Positions 18,218-30,095 are shown, numbered from the stretch's first letter. The stretch is 39,984 bases of DNA from Gemmatimonadaceae bacterium (GCA_024654005.1 JANLGX010000371.1:1-39984), one strand, 5' to 3'. Numbers and translations are program-made. The notes: generated from the sequence alone by a model not told the origin.

Positions 18218-19123
18218 ATGAACACGACATCGATGCGATCATGTATCGCCCGAGCGGCGAGCGCCAGCGCGGCTCTGCTGCTTGCCTCGAGCAGCTGCGC
18301 TCGGGAGCCGGCCCCGGACCCGCGCGTGCAGCGCAGCGTGCTCGCGGAGCACACTTACCTCCTGTCCGCGCCGGAAGGAAATCTGGTGATGTACAATGGG
18401 CCCGCGTCGGTGGTCGTCGCCGGAGTTCAGTCTCCGACCCTGGTGCAGGCCGCACTGCGGGAAATGGGTTCGCGCGGCGACCGCCGGCTATACGTGATCG
18501 CTCTCGCGTCCGACAGCGCCCCGCAGTACGGCGACGGCGGATGGGGCGCGCGCGACGCCGTGACCATCGCCCACGAGAAGCTGCGGACCCGCATGGTGCA
18601 GGTCATCGGGAAAGACACGGGGACCGTGCAGCCCGCATTGGTCGGGTATTCGCAGGTCATCCAGGTCTACATCCCGGGGGTGGCGACGCACGCCGTGGCG
18701 CAGGCGCCGGGAATCTCGGATTCCGACGCGAGCGTTCACTTCCACTCCAGCAAGGTGTTGATGCTGGCGAACATGTTCGCCGCCGATGGCTATCCGGCCA
18801 TCGACACAACCCGCGGCGGCAACTTCCTCGGCCTGCTCGGCGTGACGAAATGGTTCGCCGAAAATTTCAAGGACGACGACGTGGTGATTCCGGCTCGCGG
18901 CCCGGCGCTGCGCGGCCGCGACCTGCGGCGCTACGTGGAGATGCTGGAATCCGTCCGCGACCGCGTGCAGCCGCTCGTGACGCAAGGGCGGACGCTCCCC
19001 GAGATAATCGCGGCGAAGCCGCTGGCCGATCTCGAGGCGCGGTGGGGGCGGGGTCCGGTCAGCGCTGCCGCGTTCCTCGCCGCGGTGGTTCACTCGCTAC
19101 GGACGGAGCCGCCCCCGGGATGA
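18218..19123 (+). CDS. Exported lipoprotein with a metallo-beta-lactamase fold lacking all zinc ligands
   Basis: A 301-residue protein with lipoprotein signal ending LLASSSC (Cys27). The order of motifs follows secreted metallo-beta-lactamase-fold hydrolases: HTYLLSAPEGNLVMYNGPASVVV, an approximately 30-residue helix, then LYVIALASDSAP where VINTHxHxDH is expected. AHEKLRTRM, QAPGISDSD for GPAHTDGD, LANMFAADGYPAID for GDMFF.GGYP.ID, and IPARGP for IPGHGP follow. Thus the ligand positions hold Ala97, Asp99, Ala101, Pro102, Ile167, Asn185 and Arg227. The tail MLESVRDRV...AAKPLADLEARWG is well conserved. It is probably a binding protein rather than an enzyme (inference). Start ATG 18218 has GGAG just upstream. 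Confidence 0.75.
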   Translation: MNTTSMRSCIARAASASAALLLASSSCAREPAPDPRVQRSVLAEHTYLLSAPEGNLVMYNGPASVVVAGVQSPTLVQAALREMGSRGDRRLYVIALASDSAPQYGDGGWGARDAVTIAHEKLRTRMVQVIGKDTGTVQPALVGYSQVIQVYIPGVATHAVAQAPGISDSDASVHFHSSKVLMLANMFAADGYPAIDTTRGGNFLGLLGVTKWFAENFKDDDVVIPARGPALRGRDLRRYVEMLESVRDRVQPLVTQGRTLPEIIAAKPLADLEARWGRGPVSAAAFLAAVVHSLRTEPPPG

Positions 19124-19141
19124 GACGAGAGGTTACGTGAT

Positions 19142-20494
19142 TCATCCCGCCAGGGCGATCCCCACCATGCCCACGATGGCGACCAGCAGCGCCCCGGGCA
19201 GGGCGAATCTGATCCAGCGCCCGTAGCTGACTCTGGCGCCGAGCAACATCGCGAGCAGGGCACCGTTGGTCGGGGTGATCATGTCCGTCAGACCCGCGCC
19301 GGTCTGATAGGCGATCACTGCCGCGTCACGGCTGATCCCGAGCAGGTCGGAGAGCGGCGCCATGATCGGCATCGTGAGAACCGCCTGCCCGCTCACCGAC
19401 GGGACGGGGACGTGCAGAATCGCCTGCACGGGAATCATCATCAGCGCCGCGGCCAGCCCTGGAAGGTGGGCGAGCGGTGTCGCGAGCCCGTGCACGATCG
19501 TGTCGATCACGCGCCCATCCGTGAACACGAGGCTGATTGCCCGCGCCACGCCCACGAACAGTGCCGCCCCGACCATCGCTTCCATCCCTTTGAGAAAGGC
19601 GGCCGCGGTCGAGGAGAGGCTCATTCCGGCGACGAGTCCCACGGCGAAGCCGGCTACGAGAAACAGCGCCGACAGCTCGTTGAATCCCCAGTCGTATCTC
19701 ACCACACCCACCACGTACGCGATGAACGGCACGATCACGATCGCGAGCAAGACGATGTCGCGGATCGTGGCGCGTTCGGTTGGTGCGACGGTCACTTCAG
19801 GGCTGACCTCGTCGCGCGACGCCATCGCCAGCGTCCACCCGATCCACACCGCCACGGCCGCGGCAAAGAGGCTGAACCGCAGCACGGGAAGCGAGAGCGG
19901 CGGAAGCTCGGCGAAGCGGAGCGCGATTCCGGTCTGGAACGGATTCGTCGGCCCGAATGCCGAGCCGACCACCGCCGCGCCCACGCTCATCCCGAGGGCG
20001 GTGAGCGCGCCGAATCCCAGTCCCTGGCTCAACACCACCAATACCGGAATCAGGGCGATGATCTCCTCGTGCATATTCTCGAGGGCGCCCAGAATCGCGA
20101 AGGCCAGACTGACGGCGATCACGACGGTTCGCGGTCGCCGGGTGCGGCCCACGAGCGAGCCGACCAGCCGTCCCAGCGCCCCGGTCGCGTCGAGCAACAC
20201 GAATGCGCCGCCGACGAAGAGGATCACGACGATTACGTCGGCCCCGGCGACGATCCCGCGCGGCACCGCGAGCAGGGCATCCTCGATTCCCACGGGCGCG
20301 GCCGCGGTCGGAGCGTACGTTCCGGCAACGACGACTTCGCGTCCCGTCGCCGGGTCGGTGCGCCGCTCGTACGCGCCTGCCGGCAGGATCCACGTGAGGA
20401 TCGCCGCGACGCCCACGGCCGCCAGCAGGAGGACCAGCGGGTGCGGCAGCCGGAGTCCTGCCTGCGGGGACGGTGACGAAGTCGAAGCTAACAT
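19142..20494 (-). CDS. DcuC/YfcC-superfamily carboxylate or amino-acid transporter
   Basis: A 450-residue inner-membrane protein with about 12 hydrophobic helices. Typical features of the YfcC/DcuC group: an N-terminal HPLVLLLAAVGVAAILTWILPAGAYER, an ENMHEEIIALIPVLV segment, the GSAFGPTNPFQTGIA loop, and near the end VSGQAVLTMPIMAPLSDLLG and TDMITPTNGALLAMLL. Relatives move C4-dicarboxylates, acetate-related acids or basic amino acids; the substrate is not determined here. It starts 3 bp after the stop of the small lipoprotein gene on the same strand. Confidence 0.86.
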   Translation of the reverse strand: MLASTSSPSPQAGLRLPHPLVLLLAAVGVAAILTWILPAGAYERRTDPATGREVVVAGTYAPTAAAPVGIEDALLAVPRGIVAGADVIVVILFVGGAFVLLDATGALGRLVGSLVGRTRRPRTVVIAVSLAFAILGALENMHEEIIALIPVLVVLSQGLGFGALTALGMSVGAAVVGSAFGPTNPFQTGIALRFAELPPLSLPVLRFSLFAAAVAVWIGWTLAMASRDEVSPEVTVAPTERATIRDIVLLAIVIVPFIAYVVGVVRYDWGFNELSALFLVAGFAVGLVAGMSLSSTAAAFLKGMEAMVGAALFVGVARAISLVFTDGRVIDTIVHGLATPLAHLPGLAAALMMIPVQAILHVPVPSVSGQAVLTMPIMAPLSDLLGISRDAAVIAYQTGAGLTDMITPTNGALLAMLLGARVSYGRWIRFALPGALLVAIVGMVGIALAG

Positions 20495-20497
20495 TCG

Positions 20498-20986
20498 CTA
20501 GAGCTTGTGCGCGTGGCCCTTCGCGCGGTGATCCTGTCTCTGGAACTCGAGAAATTCGTACACCGCCGACAGCGCCGCGGAATCGGTCGTAAGGATCCGG
20601 ACCTGCGCGCCGCGCGGCAGCGTATCGGCCATGTATCGGATGCTCGCGCGCCGCGCGGCCATCACCGCGGTACCGGGAACTTCCATGGCGTGCACCATTC
20701 CGGGGATCGAGAAATCGCCGGCGGAGAAGCGCCGCGCGATGTCGCGCATGTGCGCGCGGATCGTCGCGGTCCCGGCGGAATCGACGGAATCGCGCTGCAG
20801 CACGATTCGGCCGCCGTCGGGCAGCGACTCGAAGACATGCGACGACGTGTACTGGTCCACGCCCATCGCCGTCGCGCCCCGCTCCTGCAGCGCGGCAAAT
20901 GCGGAGTCGGCGGACGTCCCGGGCATCTCCGTGCGCGCGCGGCCGCACGCTAAGACGAGGCACGAGAGAAGCGCCACGGTCCGCAT
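20498..20986 (-). CDS. Conserved hypothetical lipoprotein
   Basis: A 162-residue protein from ATG 20986, chosen because it gives a lipoprotein signal (MRTVALLSCLVLACG, Cys14). The reading frame is open farther upstream without a plausible start. The mature part has FAALQERGATAMGVDQYTSSHVFESLPDGGRIVLQRD, then IRAHMRDIARRFSAGDFS...VPGTAVMAARRASIRY and a His/Lys-rich end (FQRQDHRAKGHAHKL). I recognise this as a widespread uncharacterised pattern but know no function. The C-terminal histidines could bind metal (speculative). It lies directly upstream of the DcuC-type transporter. Confidence 0.72.
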   Translation of the reverse strand: MRTVALLSCLVLACGRARTEMPGTSADSAFAALQERGATAMGVDQYTSSHVFESLPDGGRIVLQRDSVDSAGTATIRAHMRDIARRFSAGDFSIPGMVHAMEVPGTAVMAARRASIRYMADTLPRGAQVRILTTDSAALSAVYEFLEFQRQDHRAKGHAHKL

Positions 20987-21147
20987 CCGGCTACTCGACA
21001 GGATCGAGAAAAGTGATGGTTGGCGCGCGGCCGGATCCTGTTGCGCCACGGTCTCCTGACCGGGCAGCGCGCGGTACTCGATCAACACGATCACTCCGTC
21101 ACCCGGCATGCGGCGTCCTCCAATCAGCGATGCTGGGTAAGCTCCGC

Positions 21148-22449
21148 CTAGTAGCCGGCGGAGTTCCCGAATCTCGGGTTGACCACGTTGTTGTAGATCG
21201 AGCCAAAGGTGTAGGACAGCCCCGCGCCGAGGAAGTACTGGTACGACGTGGCGAGCTGGCGCCGGCGGAGGAGGACCTCCTCGTCCGTCGCGCCGCCCTT
21301 GGCGAGATACAGCTGGTCGCGCAACAGCGATACGTAGCCGAACAGGTTGAGGCTCAGCCCGCGGAACAGCCTGATGTCGAACTCGGGGTTGAGCTCCAGC
21401 CGGTTCTTCTTGGGATCGTCGAGCAGCGCCCGGCCCTCGAGCGCGATGCTGACTGACCCCCACGGCTGGCGCGTGTCGAGCGACGCGAGCACGGAATGGT
21501 CGCCGCGCGTTTCCCGGATCTTGTCGAAGATCGTCGTGTCCTCGTACCGGTAGTGCGTCGCGCCGATCGCGTACTGCAGCCGGAGCTGCCGGCGGGTGGA
21601 CTCCGAGTAGGGAAAGATGTTGTACTCGACGGCGGGCGCGAAGCGGAACGCGAGGTCGGTGTTCTGGTACGTAGACGCCGTTATCGATGAGCGCTGGCCC
21701 GCCGACCAGTGCGGGCCGAGACTCTTCACGAGCAGCTCGCGAATGCCGTAGCCGTGCGAATAGCTGTTGAATTTCGTCCCGTCCTGGAATGTGAAGTTGT
21801 TCTCACCGTAGTTGCCGTCGAGTGAGACATTTGCCTTCCATGCCGGAGATATGCGATTCGCCGACACGGATCCGTTCACGTTTATCGAGCGGGAGCTTTC
21901 CTCGCCATTCAAGTAGCTGTTCGCGCGGGTGCGGAAGACCCACAGGTTCCACCTGTCCCGCGCGGGCGCGGCGCCCGCGCCCGAGGTTCCGGACGGCGCC
22001 GCGTACGTGATCGTCAGCCGCTCGCTTCCCGGACGGCGCGCGACGTAGCGCACCAGCCCGCGCTTGAGCGCTTCGGTGACCACGCGGCGGCGCCTGTCCT
22101 GCGAGTCGGACTCGGGCGACACGGTCACGATGGTATCCGCGAGCGTGGAGAATTCCCTGAGCCCGATGAACGTCAGCGTGAACTCGCGCGCGTTGGCGGC
22201 GGTGGAGCGCGTGGTGACGAGCACGTGCACGTCGGCGTCGGCGCGGTCACGGACGTGATCCACCCAGGGAATCTCGGTGCGGGTGAACTCCATGTCGCAC
22301 TCGTACTGGCAGTCGAGGAAGAGGCGGATGGGGCGCTGCGCGCCGGCGTCCTGGGCGTAGACCGTACTCGACGAAGCAAGGGCCAGCGACATGACGACCA
22401 ATGCGACGGTGAGCCGGTTCCAGCCACGAAAAAATGATGGAATGCGCAT
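21148..22449 (-). CDS. Outer-membrane beta-barrel protein, uncharacterised
   Basis: 433 residues with signal peptide (about 1-32, ending TVYAQDA). The first 100 mature residues contain FLDCQYECDMEFTRTEIPWVDHVRDRADADVHVLVTT, with two close cysteines, followed by FTLTFIGL; this is a periplasmic domain. From about residue 165 the sequence alternates polar and hydrophobic residues with many aromatic strand ends (SYLNGEESSRS, NYGENNFTFQDG, HYRYEDTTIFDK), typical of a barrel like DUF481 proteins. Function unknown. Neighbours on both sides are on the same strand but 100 bp or more apart. Confidence 0.72.
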   Translation of the reverse strand: MRIPSFFRGWNRLTVALVVMSLALASSSTVYAQDAGAQRPIRLFLDCQYECDMEFTRTEIPWVDHVRDRADADVHVLVTTRSTAANAREFTLTFIGLREFSTLADTIVTVSPESDSQDRRRRVVTEALKRGLVRYVARRPGSERLTITYAAPSGTSGAGAAPARDRWNLWVFRTRANSYLNGEESSRSINVNGSVSANRISPAWKANVSLDGNYGENNFTFQDGTKFNSYSHGYGIRELLVKSLGPHWSAGQRSSITASTYQNTDLAFRFAPAVEYNIFPYSESTRRQLRLQYAIGATHYRYEDTTIFDKIRETRGDHSVLASLDTRQPWGSVSIALEGRALLDDPKKNRLELNPEFDIRLFRGLSLNLFGYVSLLRDQLYLAKGGATDEEVLLRRRQLATSYQYFLGAGLSYTFGSIYNNVVNPRFGNSAGY

Positions 22450-22551
22450 CAGCCAATCTGATCGTTCGCGGCGCGGAGCGCTCGTGAAGTTTCGATTAAC
22501 ATTCGAGTTCGGGGCGCCTCGACGCGGCTCGTCTCTGCCGCGCCATGGAGA

Positions 22552-23763
22552 TCAGGCCCGGAACACCTCGCGCAGCTTCTCCACCGCCCACGCCAGATCG
22601 TCCCGCTCCACGACCAGCGGCGGCGCGATGCGGATCACCTTGTCGTGCGTCTCCTTGCACAGCATGCCGAGATCCTTGAGCGCCTCGCAGTACTTCCGCG
22701 CGGGGACGGTGAGCTCGATGCCGATCAGCAGCCCGCGCCCGCGCACTTCGCGGATCTCCGGGTGCTCGATCTTCGCGATCTCGCCGAGGAACCAGGTGCC
22801 GAGCTCATCCGACCTTTGCGCCAGCTGCTCGTCGCCGAGCACCCACAGCGCCGTGCGCGCGATGGCGCAGGCGAGCGGATTGCCGCCGAACGTGCTGCCG
22901 TGGCTGCCGGGCTCGAACACGCCGAGCAGCTCGCGGCTCGACACGACCGCGGACACCGGATAGAACCCACCCGAGAGCGCCTTGCCGAGGATGTACAGAT
23001 CGGGCCGCACGCCGTCGTGATCCGCCGCGAACTTGCGGCCGGTGCGGCCGAGTCCCGTCTGGATCTCGTCGAGCACCAGCAGGACGTTGTTCTTCCTGCA
23101 CAGCTCCGCCGCCGCCTTGAGATAGCCCGGCGGCGGAATCAGGATCCCGGCCTCGGCCTGGATCGGCTCGACGAGAAACGCGCACGTGTTCGGCGTGATC
23201 GCCTTCTCCAGCGCGGCGATGTCGCCGAAGGGGATCTGCACGAAGCCCGGCGTGAACGGCCCGAATCCGTCGCGATACGCCTGCTCCGACGAGAAGCCGA
23301 CGATCGTGGTCGTGCGGCCGTGAAAATTGTTCTCGCAGACGATGATCTCGGCTTTGTCGGTCGGGATCTTCTTGGTGCGGTAGCCCCAGCGGCGCGCGGT
23401 CTTGATCGCGGTCTCGACGGCTTCCGCGCCGGTGTTCATCGGCAGCACCGCTTCCATTCCGCAGAACTCAGCCAGCTCCTTGCAGAACAACGGGAGCTGG
23501 TCGTTGCGGAACGCGCGCGACGTCAGCGTCACCTTGCGCGCCTGCTCCAGCATCGTGTCGAGAATGCGGGGGTGGCAGTGTCCCTGGTTCACCGCCGAGT
23601 ACGCGCTCAGACAGTCGAGATACTTCTTTCCCTCGACGTCGTACACCCACGCGCCCTCGCCGCGCTCGATCACGATGTCGAGCGGGTGGTAGTTGTGCGC
23701 GCCCCACTTGTCTTCCATCTGGATGAGGGCGTCGGCGTGCACTGGCTGGGCTGTGGTCGTCAT
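22552..23763 (-). CDS. rocD: Ornithine--oxo-acid transaminase
   Basis: A PLP enzyme converting ornithine and 2-oxoglutarate to glutamate semialdehyde and glutamate, linking arginine breakdown to proline/glutamate. The 403 residues include [80 protein letters not shown] and the lysine in [14 protein letters not shown], all diagnostic of RocD rather than ArgD. The length is normal. It is 27 bp downstream of ychF on the same strand, so the two may be cotranscribed. Confidence 0.95.
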   Translation of the reverse strand: MTTTAQPVHADALIQMEDKWGAHNYHPLDIVIERGEGAWVYDVEGKKYLDCLSAYSAVNQGHCHPRILDTMLEQARKVTLTSRAFRNDQLPLFCKELAEFCGMEAVLPMNTGAEAVETAIKTARRWGYRTKKIPTDKAEIIVCENNFHGRTTTIVGFSSEQAYRDGFGPFTPGFVQIPFGDIAALEKAITPNTCAFLVEPIQAEAGILIPPPGYLKAAAELCRKNNVLLVLDEIQTGLGRTGRKFAADHDGVRPDLYILGKALSGGFYPVSAVVSSRELLGVFEPGSHGSTFGGNPLACAIARTALWVLGDEQLAQRSDELGTWFLGEIAKIEHPEIREVRGRGLLIGIELTVPARKYCEALKDLGMLCKETHDKVIRIAPPLVVERDDLAWAVEKLREVFRA

Positions 23764-23790
23764 CGCGCGGCTCGGCTGAAGAAGTCTGGG

Positions 23791-24891
<1,101 letters not shown>

Positions 24892-24933
24892 GCTGTTAGC
24901 TGTTGGCTATTGGCTGTTGGCGGTTGGCTAACG
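24892..24933. repeat. Heptad repeat arm A2 (GCTGTTG/GCTATTG), partner of A3
   Basis: GCTGTTA GCTGTTG GCTATTG GCTGTTG GCGGTTG GCTAACG in direct 7-bp period, starting at the base next to the ychF TTG codon. Its inverted partner is not close by as at the other loci, but 460 bp away at 25396-25430, with the four-helix-bundle gene between. Confidence 0.84.
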
Positions 24934-25018
24934 ACCAAAGGCGGCCGTTCGCGGGGAAACGAATACTAGCGCAATGGAACGATGATACTGTTTCCCGGCA
25001 CGATCGAAAACGTGGGGC

Positions 25019-25405
25019 ATGCAAGACTACAGAAAACTCCGAGTTTGGCAGGCGGCGCATGCGCTGGTGCTGAAAATTTATCTCGTCACCAAACGCTTTC
25101 CGGCTGCGGAGCGCTACGGACTGACTGCACAGCTCCGGCGCTCTTGCTGCTCGATCCCCGCGAACATCGCCGAGGGATCGATGCGCAGCTCAGACCCGGG
25201 CTTTGGCCATTTCGTTCAGATCGCAGCGGCATCTGCCAGTGAGTCGGACTATCACCTGCTTCTCGCGCGGGACCTCGGGTACTTACCACCCGAGATCCAC
25301 GAGCAACTTGCCGCCGAGCTTCAAAGCCTTCGTCGCGGATTGTCCGCGTTGCAGAAATCCCTGAAGAAGAGCGCGCCCATCAGGAAGTCACGAGTCGTTA
25401 GCTAA
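25019..25405 (+). CDS. Four-helix bundle protein (23S rRNA intervening-sequence protein family)
   Basis: A 128-residue protein with the family pattern MQDYRKLRVWQAAHALVLKIYLVTKRFP, YGLTAQLRRSCCSIPANIAEGS, FVQIAAASASESDYHLLLARDLGYL. Members are encoded within intervening sequences of 23S rRNA in spirochaetes but also stand alone in many genomes; they form four-helix pentamers and their role is unclear. It is the only plus-strand gene between 19142 and 33729. Its last three codons (GTT AGC TAA) lie in heptad arm A3, and arm A2 lies upstream, so the gene sits between the two arms of one inverted repeat. Confidence 0.92.
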   Translation: MQDYRKLRVWQAAHALVLKIYLVTKRFPAAERYGLTAQLRRSCCSIPANIAEGSMRSSDPGFGHFVQIAAASASESDYHLLLARDLGYLPPEIHEQLAAELQSLRRGLSALQKSLKKSAPIRKSRVVS

Positions 25406-25430
25406 CAGCCAATAGCCAATAGCCAACAGC
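25396..25430. repeat. Heptad repeat arm A3 (complement of A2)
   Basis: CGTTAGCTAACA GCCAATA GCCAATA GCCAACA GC, the reverse complement of A2 with a few changes. It contains the stop codon of the four-helix-bundle gene and ends 4 bp before the hppA stop codon. Confidence 0.84.
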
Positions 25431-25434
25431 GCCA

Positions 25435-27506
<2,072 letters not shown>

Positions 27507-27510
<4 letters not shown>

Positions 27511-28094
27511 GATTTCTTTTCCCTGTTGTGAACGTTCATCGCCACGTCGACGCCCTCCCTGACCCACAGCTCCACGGCGTCGGTGAGCCGCGGCAGCAAC
27601 TCGACAATCATATCACCCTCGTCCCGCGCGAACGGCGCGAGCACGAAGCTCGCCAGATCGCGGTAGAGGCCGGCCCGCTCGGGAGACGGCCCCACGCCGA
27701 CCCGCAGCCGCGCGTACTCGCGGCTGCCCAGCGCGTCCTCCACGCTCTTCAATCCGTTGTGGCCGCCCGCGCTGCCGTGCGCCCGCAGCCGGTAGCGTCC
27801 CACCTGCAGCGCCGCTTCATCGACGACGACGAGGAGGTCCTTCGAATGGTCCCAGCCGGCCTTGCGGACGTACGGCCGCAACGCGATTCCGCTCAGGTTC
27901 ATGTACGTCCGCGGCTTCACGAGCCGGACGTGCGTCCGGCCGATCATCCCCGCGGACACGTACGAGTCCCCGTCGCGCTTCCACCGGTCGAACCGCCAGA
28001 CGTCGGCGCAGTGGTCCACTACCCACCAGCCGACGTTGTGCCGGGTGGCTTCGTACTCGCGTCCAGGGTTGCCGAGGCCGAGGATGACTTTCAA
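27507..28094 (-). CDS. pth: Peptidyl-tRNA hydrolase
   Basis: Releases tRNA from peptidyl-tRNAs that drop off the ribosome. The 195 residues start (M)[26 protein letters not shown] with catalytic His in RHNVG and Asn in GLGNPG. Also seen are [18 protein letters not shown] and [17 protein letters not shown], all standard. The start codon is TTG at 28094, fixed by the conserved N-terminus. There is no Shine-Dalgarno, and heptad repeat B2 begins 4 bp upstream. It is between rplY and hppA on the same strand and overlaps hppA by 4 bp. Confidence 0.96.
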
Positions 28095-28098
28095 GGGC

Positions 28099-28200
28099 GT
28101 GATTGGTGATTAGTGATGAGTGATTAGTAACAGCGGCGAGCGCGGGAACCGAGGTCGCATTTGCAGTCAACTAATCACTAATCACTAATCACTAATCACT
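28099..28200. repeat. Heptad inverted repeat B2 (GTGATTA units)
   Basis: The left arm (28099-28131) carries GTGATTG GTGATTA GTGATGA GTGATTA. The right arm (28166-28200) carries four and a half copies of ACTAATC. The loop is about 34 nt. It fills the space between the pth TTG start and the rplY gene; the rplY stop codon (28196-28198) is part of the last heptad. It is the same family as B1, 16 kb away. Confidence 0.86.
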
Positions 28201-28867
28201 TCTCCTCTTCCGTCACTTCCTCGGCTTCCTTGCCGCGGCCGATCACTTCCGGCTCGCCCTCGGCCTCGCCCTCGACCGGCTCGGCGGCGACGGCCGTCTC
28301 TTCGACCACGGCGCGCGGCGCGGCCACGACGCAGACAGGCGCCTCGGGGTCGTTGAGAACCTCGACGCCCTCGGGAAGCTGCAGCTCGCTGACGTGAATC
28401 GAGTGACCGATCTGCACGTCGGTGACGTCCACCTCGACGTGATCGGGGATGGACGCCGGGTCCACGCGGATCGACAGCTCGCGCAGCGTCTGATCCATAA
28501 CGCCGCCGGAGGCGCGCACGCCTTCGGGCACGCCCAGCAGGACGATCGGGATGTTGACCTGCACCTTCTCGCCGGCGACCAGCTCCTGGAAATCAACGTG
28601 CAGGATCTGGCGCTTGAAGGGGTGCCGCTGGATCTCGCGGATCAGCGTCCTGGTCGTCTGCCCGTCGAGCGACAGCTCGATGACGGTGCTCTCGGCGGCG
28701 ATGCGCGAGAGCAGCTTCTCGAACTCGCGCGTGTCCAGCGTGAGCGCCTGCGGCTCGCGCGCGTGGCCGTAGACCACGCCGGGAATCTGTCCCGCCGAGC
28801 GGAGCGAGCGCGCCGGGCCTTTGCCGGAAGTGGTCCGCGGAGTCGCGGTTAGTTGTGCGGTTGCCAT
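28196..28867 (-). CDS. rplY: 50S ribosomal protein bL25, long (CTC/TL5) form
   Basis: Binds 5S rRNA. 223 residues: the N-terminal L25 domain (TPRTTSGKGPARSLRSAGQIPGVVYG...REIQRHPFKRQILHVDFQEL), then the beta-rich CTC domain (VNIPIVLLGVPEGVRASGGVMDQTLRELSIRVDP), and an acidic tail rich in Glu (EGEAEGEPEVIGRG...TEEEK). ATG 28867 has AGAGG 8 nt upstream. The order prs-rplY-pth is common in bacteria. Its stop codon lies inside heptad repeat B2, so the final residues may have been shaped by that element. Confidence 0.95.
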   Translation of the reverse strand: MATAQLTATPRTTSGKGPARSLRSAGQIPGVVYGHAREPQALTLDTREFEKLLSRIAAESTVIELSLDGQTTRTLIREIQRHPFKRQILHVDFQELVAGEKVQVNIPIVLLGVPEGVRASGGVMDQTLRELSIRVDPASIPDHVEVDVTDVQIGHSIHVSELQLPEGVEVLNDPEAPVCVVAAPRAVVEETAVAAEPVEGEAEGEPEVIGRGKEAEEVTEEEK

Positions 28868-28890
28868 GTGTAAAACCTCTAAAAAGAAAA

Positions 28891-28982
28891 GCTGTTAGCT
28901 ATTGGCTATTGGCTCTTGGTCACGGCGGAAGGCGGAACGACGGGGTCGTTACCAACAGCCAACAGCCAATAGCCAACAGCGC
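28891..28982. repeat. Heptad inverted repeat A4 (GCTATTG/GCTGTTA units)
   Basis: The left arm (28891-28920) carries GCTGTTA GCTATTG GCTATTG GCTCTTG GT. The right arm (28951-28982) carries ACCAACA GCCAACA GCCAATA GCCAACA GC. The loop is 30 nt. It occupies the gap between the rplY leader and the prs stop codon (6 bp away). Confidence 0.86.
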
Positions 28983-28987
28983 ATTTA

Positions 28988-29941
28988 TCAGTCAAACAAC
29001 GAGCTCACCGATTGCTCGGAATGAATGAACCTCACCGCCTTGGACAGCAGCTCGCCCACAGACAGCACTGTCAGCGTGTCGAACTTCGACTCTTCCCGGA
29101 TGGCGATCGTGTCCGTGACCACCACTTCCTTGATCGGTGCGGCGCTGAGCCGCTCCTTCGCCGGTCCCGACAGGAGCGCGTGCGTCGCACAGACGTACAC
29201 GTCACCCGCTCCCAGCTCCTTCAACGCGCGCGCGGCCTCCGAGACCGTGCCCGCGGTGTCGATCATGTCGTCCGCCAGAATACAATCGCGCCCTTCCACC
29301 TCGCCGACGACGTTCACGACCTCCGACACGTTCGCCCGGGGGCGACGCTTGTCGATGATCGCCAGCGTCCCGTCCAGCCGCTTCGCGAAGCCGCGCGCCA
29401 TCTTCGCCGAGCCTACGTCCGGCGCCACCACCACCACGTCGTGCAGATTCTTGCGCTTGAAGTGCGAGACGAACACCGGCGCCGCGTACAGATGGTCCAC
29501 CGGGACGTCGAAGAACCCCTGCAGCTGGTGCTGGTGGAAATCGATACCCAGCATCCGGTCGGCTCCGGCGGTCATGATCACGTTCGCCACGAGCTTCGCG
29601 CCGATCGCCACCCGCGGCTGGTCCTTGCGGTCCTGCCGCGAGTAGCCGTAGTACGGCATCACGCAGGTCACCCGCGCCGCCGATGCGCGCTTCGCCGCGT
29701 CGATCAGCAGCAGAAGCTCCATCAGGTTGTCCGCGGGAGGGTTCGTCGGCTGAACGATGAAAACGTCGTTGCCACGCACGTTCTCGTCGATTCGCACGAA
29801 CAGCTCGCCATCGGCAAAGCGGCTCAGCGTGACCTTGCACAGCTCCACCCCGAGCTGCGACGCCATCTCTTCGGCCAGCGCACGATTGGCAGAGCCGCTC
29901 ATGAGCTTGAAGCCGTGACTAGGTACGGCCATTCCGTCCAT
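28988..29941 (-). CDS. prs: Ribose-phosphate pyrophosphokinase
   Basis: Makes PRPP from ribose 5-phosphate and ATP for nucleotide, His and Trp synthesis. Seen: FKLMSGSANRALAEEMASQLGV, RFADGELFVRIDENVRGNDVFIVQ, MPYYGYSRQDRK, the catalytic flexible loop region, DFHQHQLQGFFDVPVDHL and the PRPP loop DDMIDTAGTVSEAARALKELGA. Length 317 residues from ATG 29941, preferred because AGGG lies 8 nt upstream; GTG 29947 would be too close to it. It is between tRNA-Gln and rplY. Confidence 0.96.
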   Translation of the reverse strand: MDGMAVPSHGFKLMSGSANRALAEEMASQLGVELCKVTLSRFADGELFVRIDENVRGNDVFIVQPTNPPADNLMELLLLIDAAKRASAARVTCVMPYYGYSRQDRKDQPRVAIGAKLVANVIMTAGADRMLGIDFHQHQLQGFFDVPVDHLYAAPVFVSHFKRKNLHDVVVVAPDVGSAKMARGFAKRLDGTLAIIDKRRPRANVSEVVNVVGEVEGRDCILADDMIDTAGTVSEAARALKELGAGDVYVCATHALLSGPAKERLSAAPIKEVVVTDTIAIREESKFDTLTVLSVGELLSKAVRFIHSEQSVSSLFD

Positions 29942-30010
29942 TGTCACAGCCCTGTAAGATACGGTGTGCCAGAGAGTTTAGTCAATCGGACCGGCCCGAT
30001 TGGCGGCGAG

Positions 30011-30081
30011 TTGCCCCCGGTGGATTCGAACCACCATTCTCGGCTCCAAAGGCCGATGTCCTGCCGTTGGACGAGGGGGCA
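30011..30081 (-). tRNA. tRNA-Gln (anticodon TTG)
   Basis: A full cloverleaf on the minus strand: acceptor TGCCCCC/GGGGGCA, D arm GTCC-AACGGCA-GGAC, anticodon arm TCGGC-CTTTGGA-GCCGA with anticodon TTG, T arm GGTGG-TTCGAAT-CCACC, discriminator A. CCA is not encoded. It lies between ispE and prs, a common position for tRNA-Gln. Confidence 0.96.
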
Positions 30082-30095
30082 GTGGGTGGCTAAAA

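Noticed and set aside
24892-25430. The inverted arms around the IVP gene as ends of an insertion sequence
   Set aside because: No transposase is encoded, no target-site duplication is visible, and the same repeats occur as plain hairpins elsewhere.
28099-28200. Heptad repeats as a CRISPR array
   Set aside because: Units are 7 bp, directly adjacent, without spacers, and arranged as an inverted pair; no cas genes are nearby.
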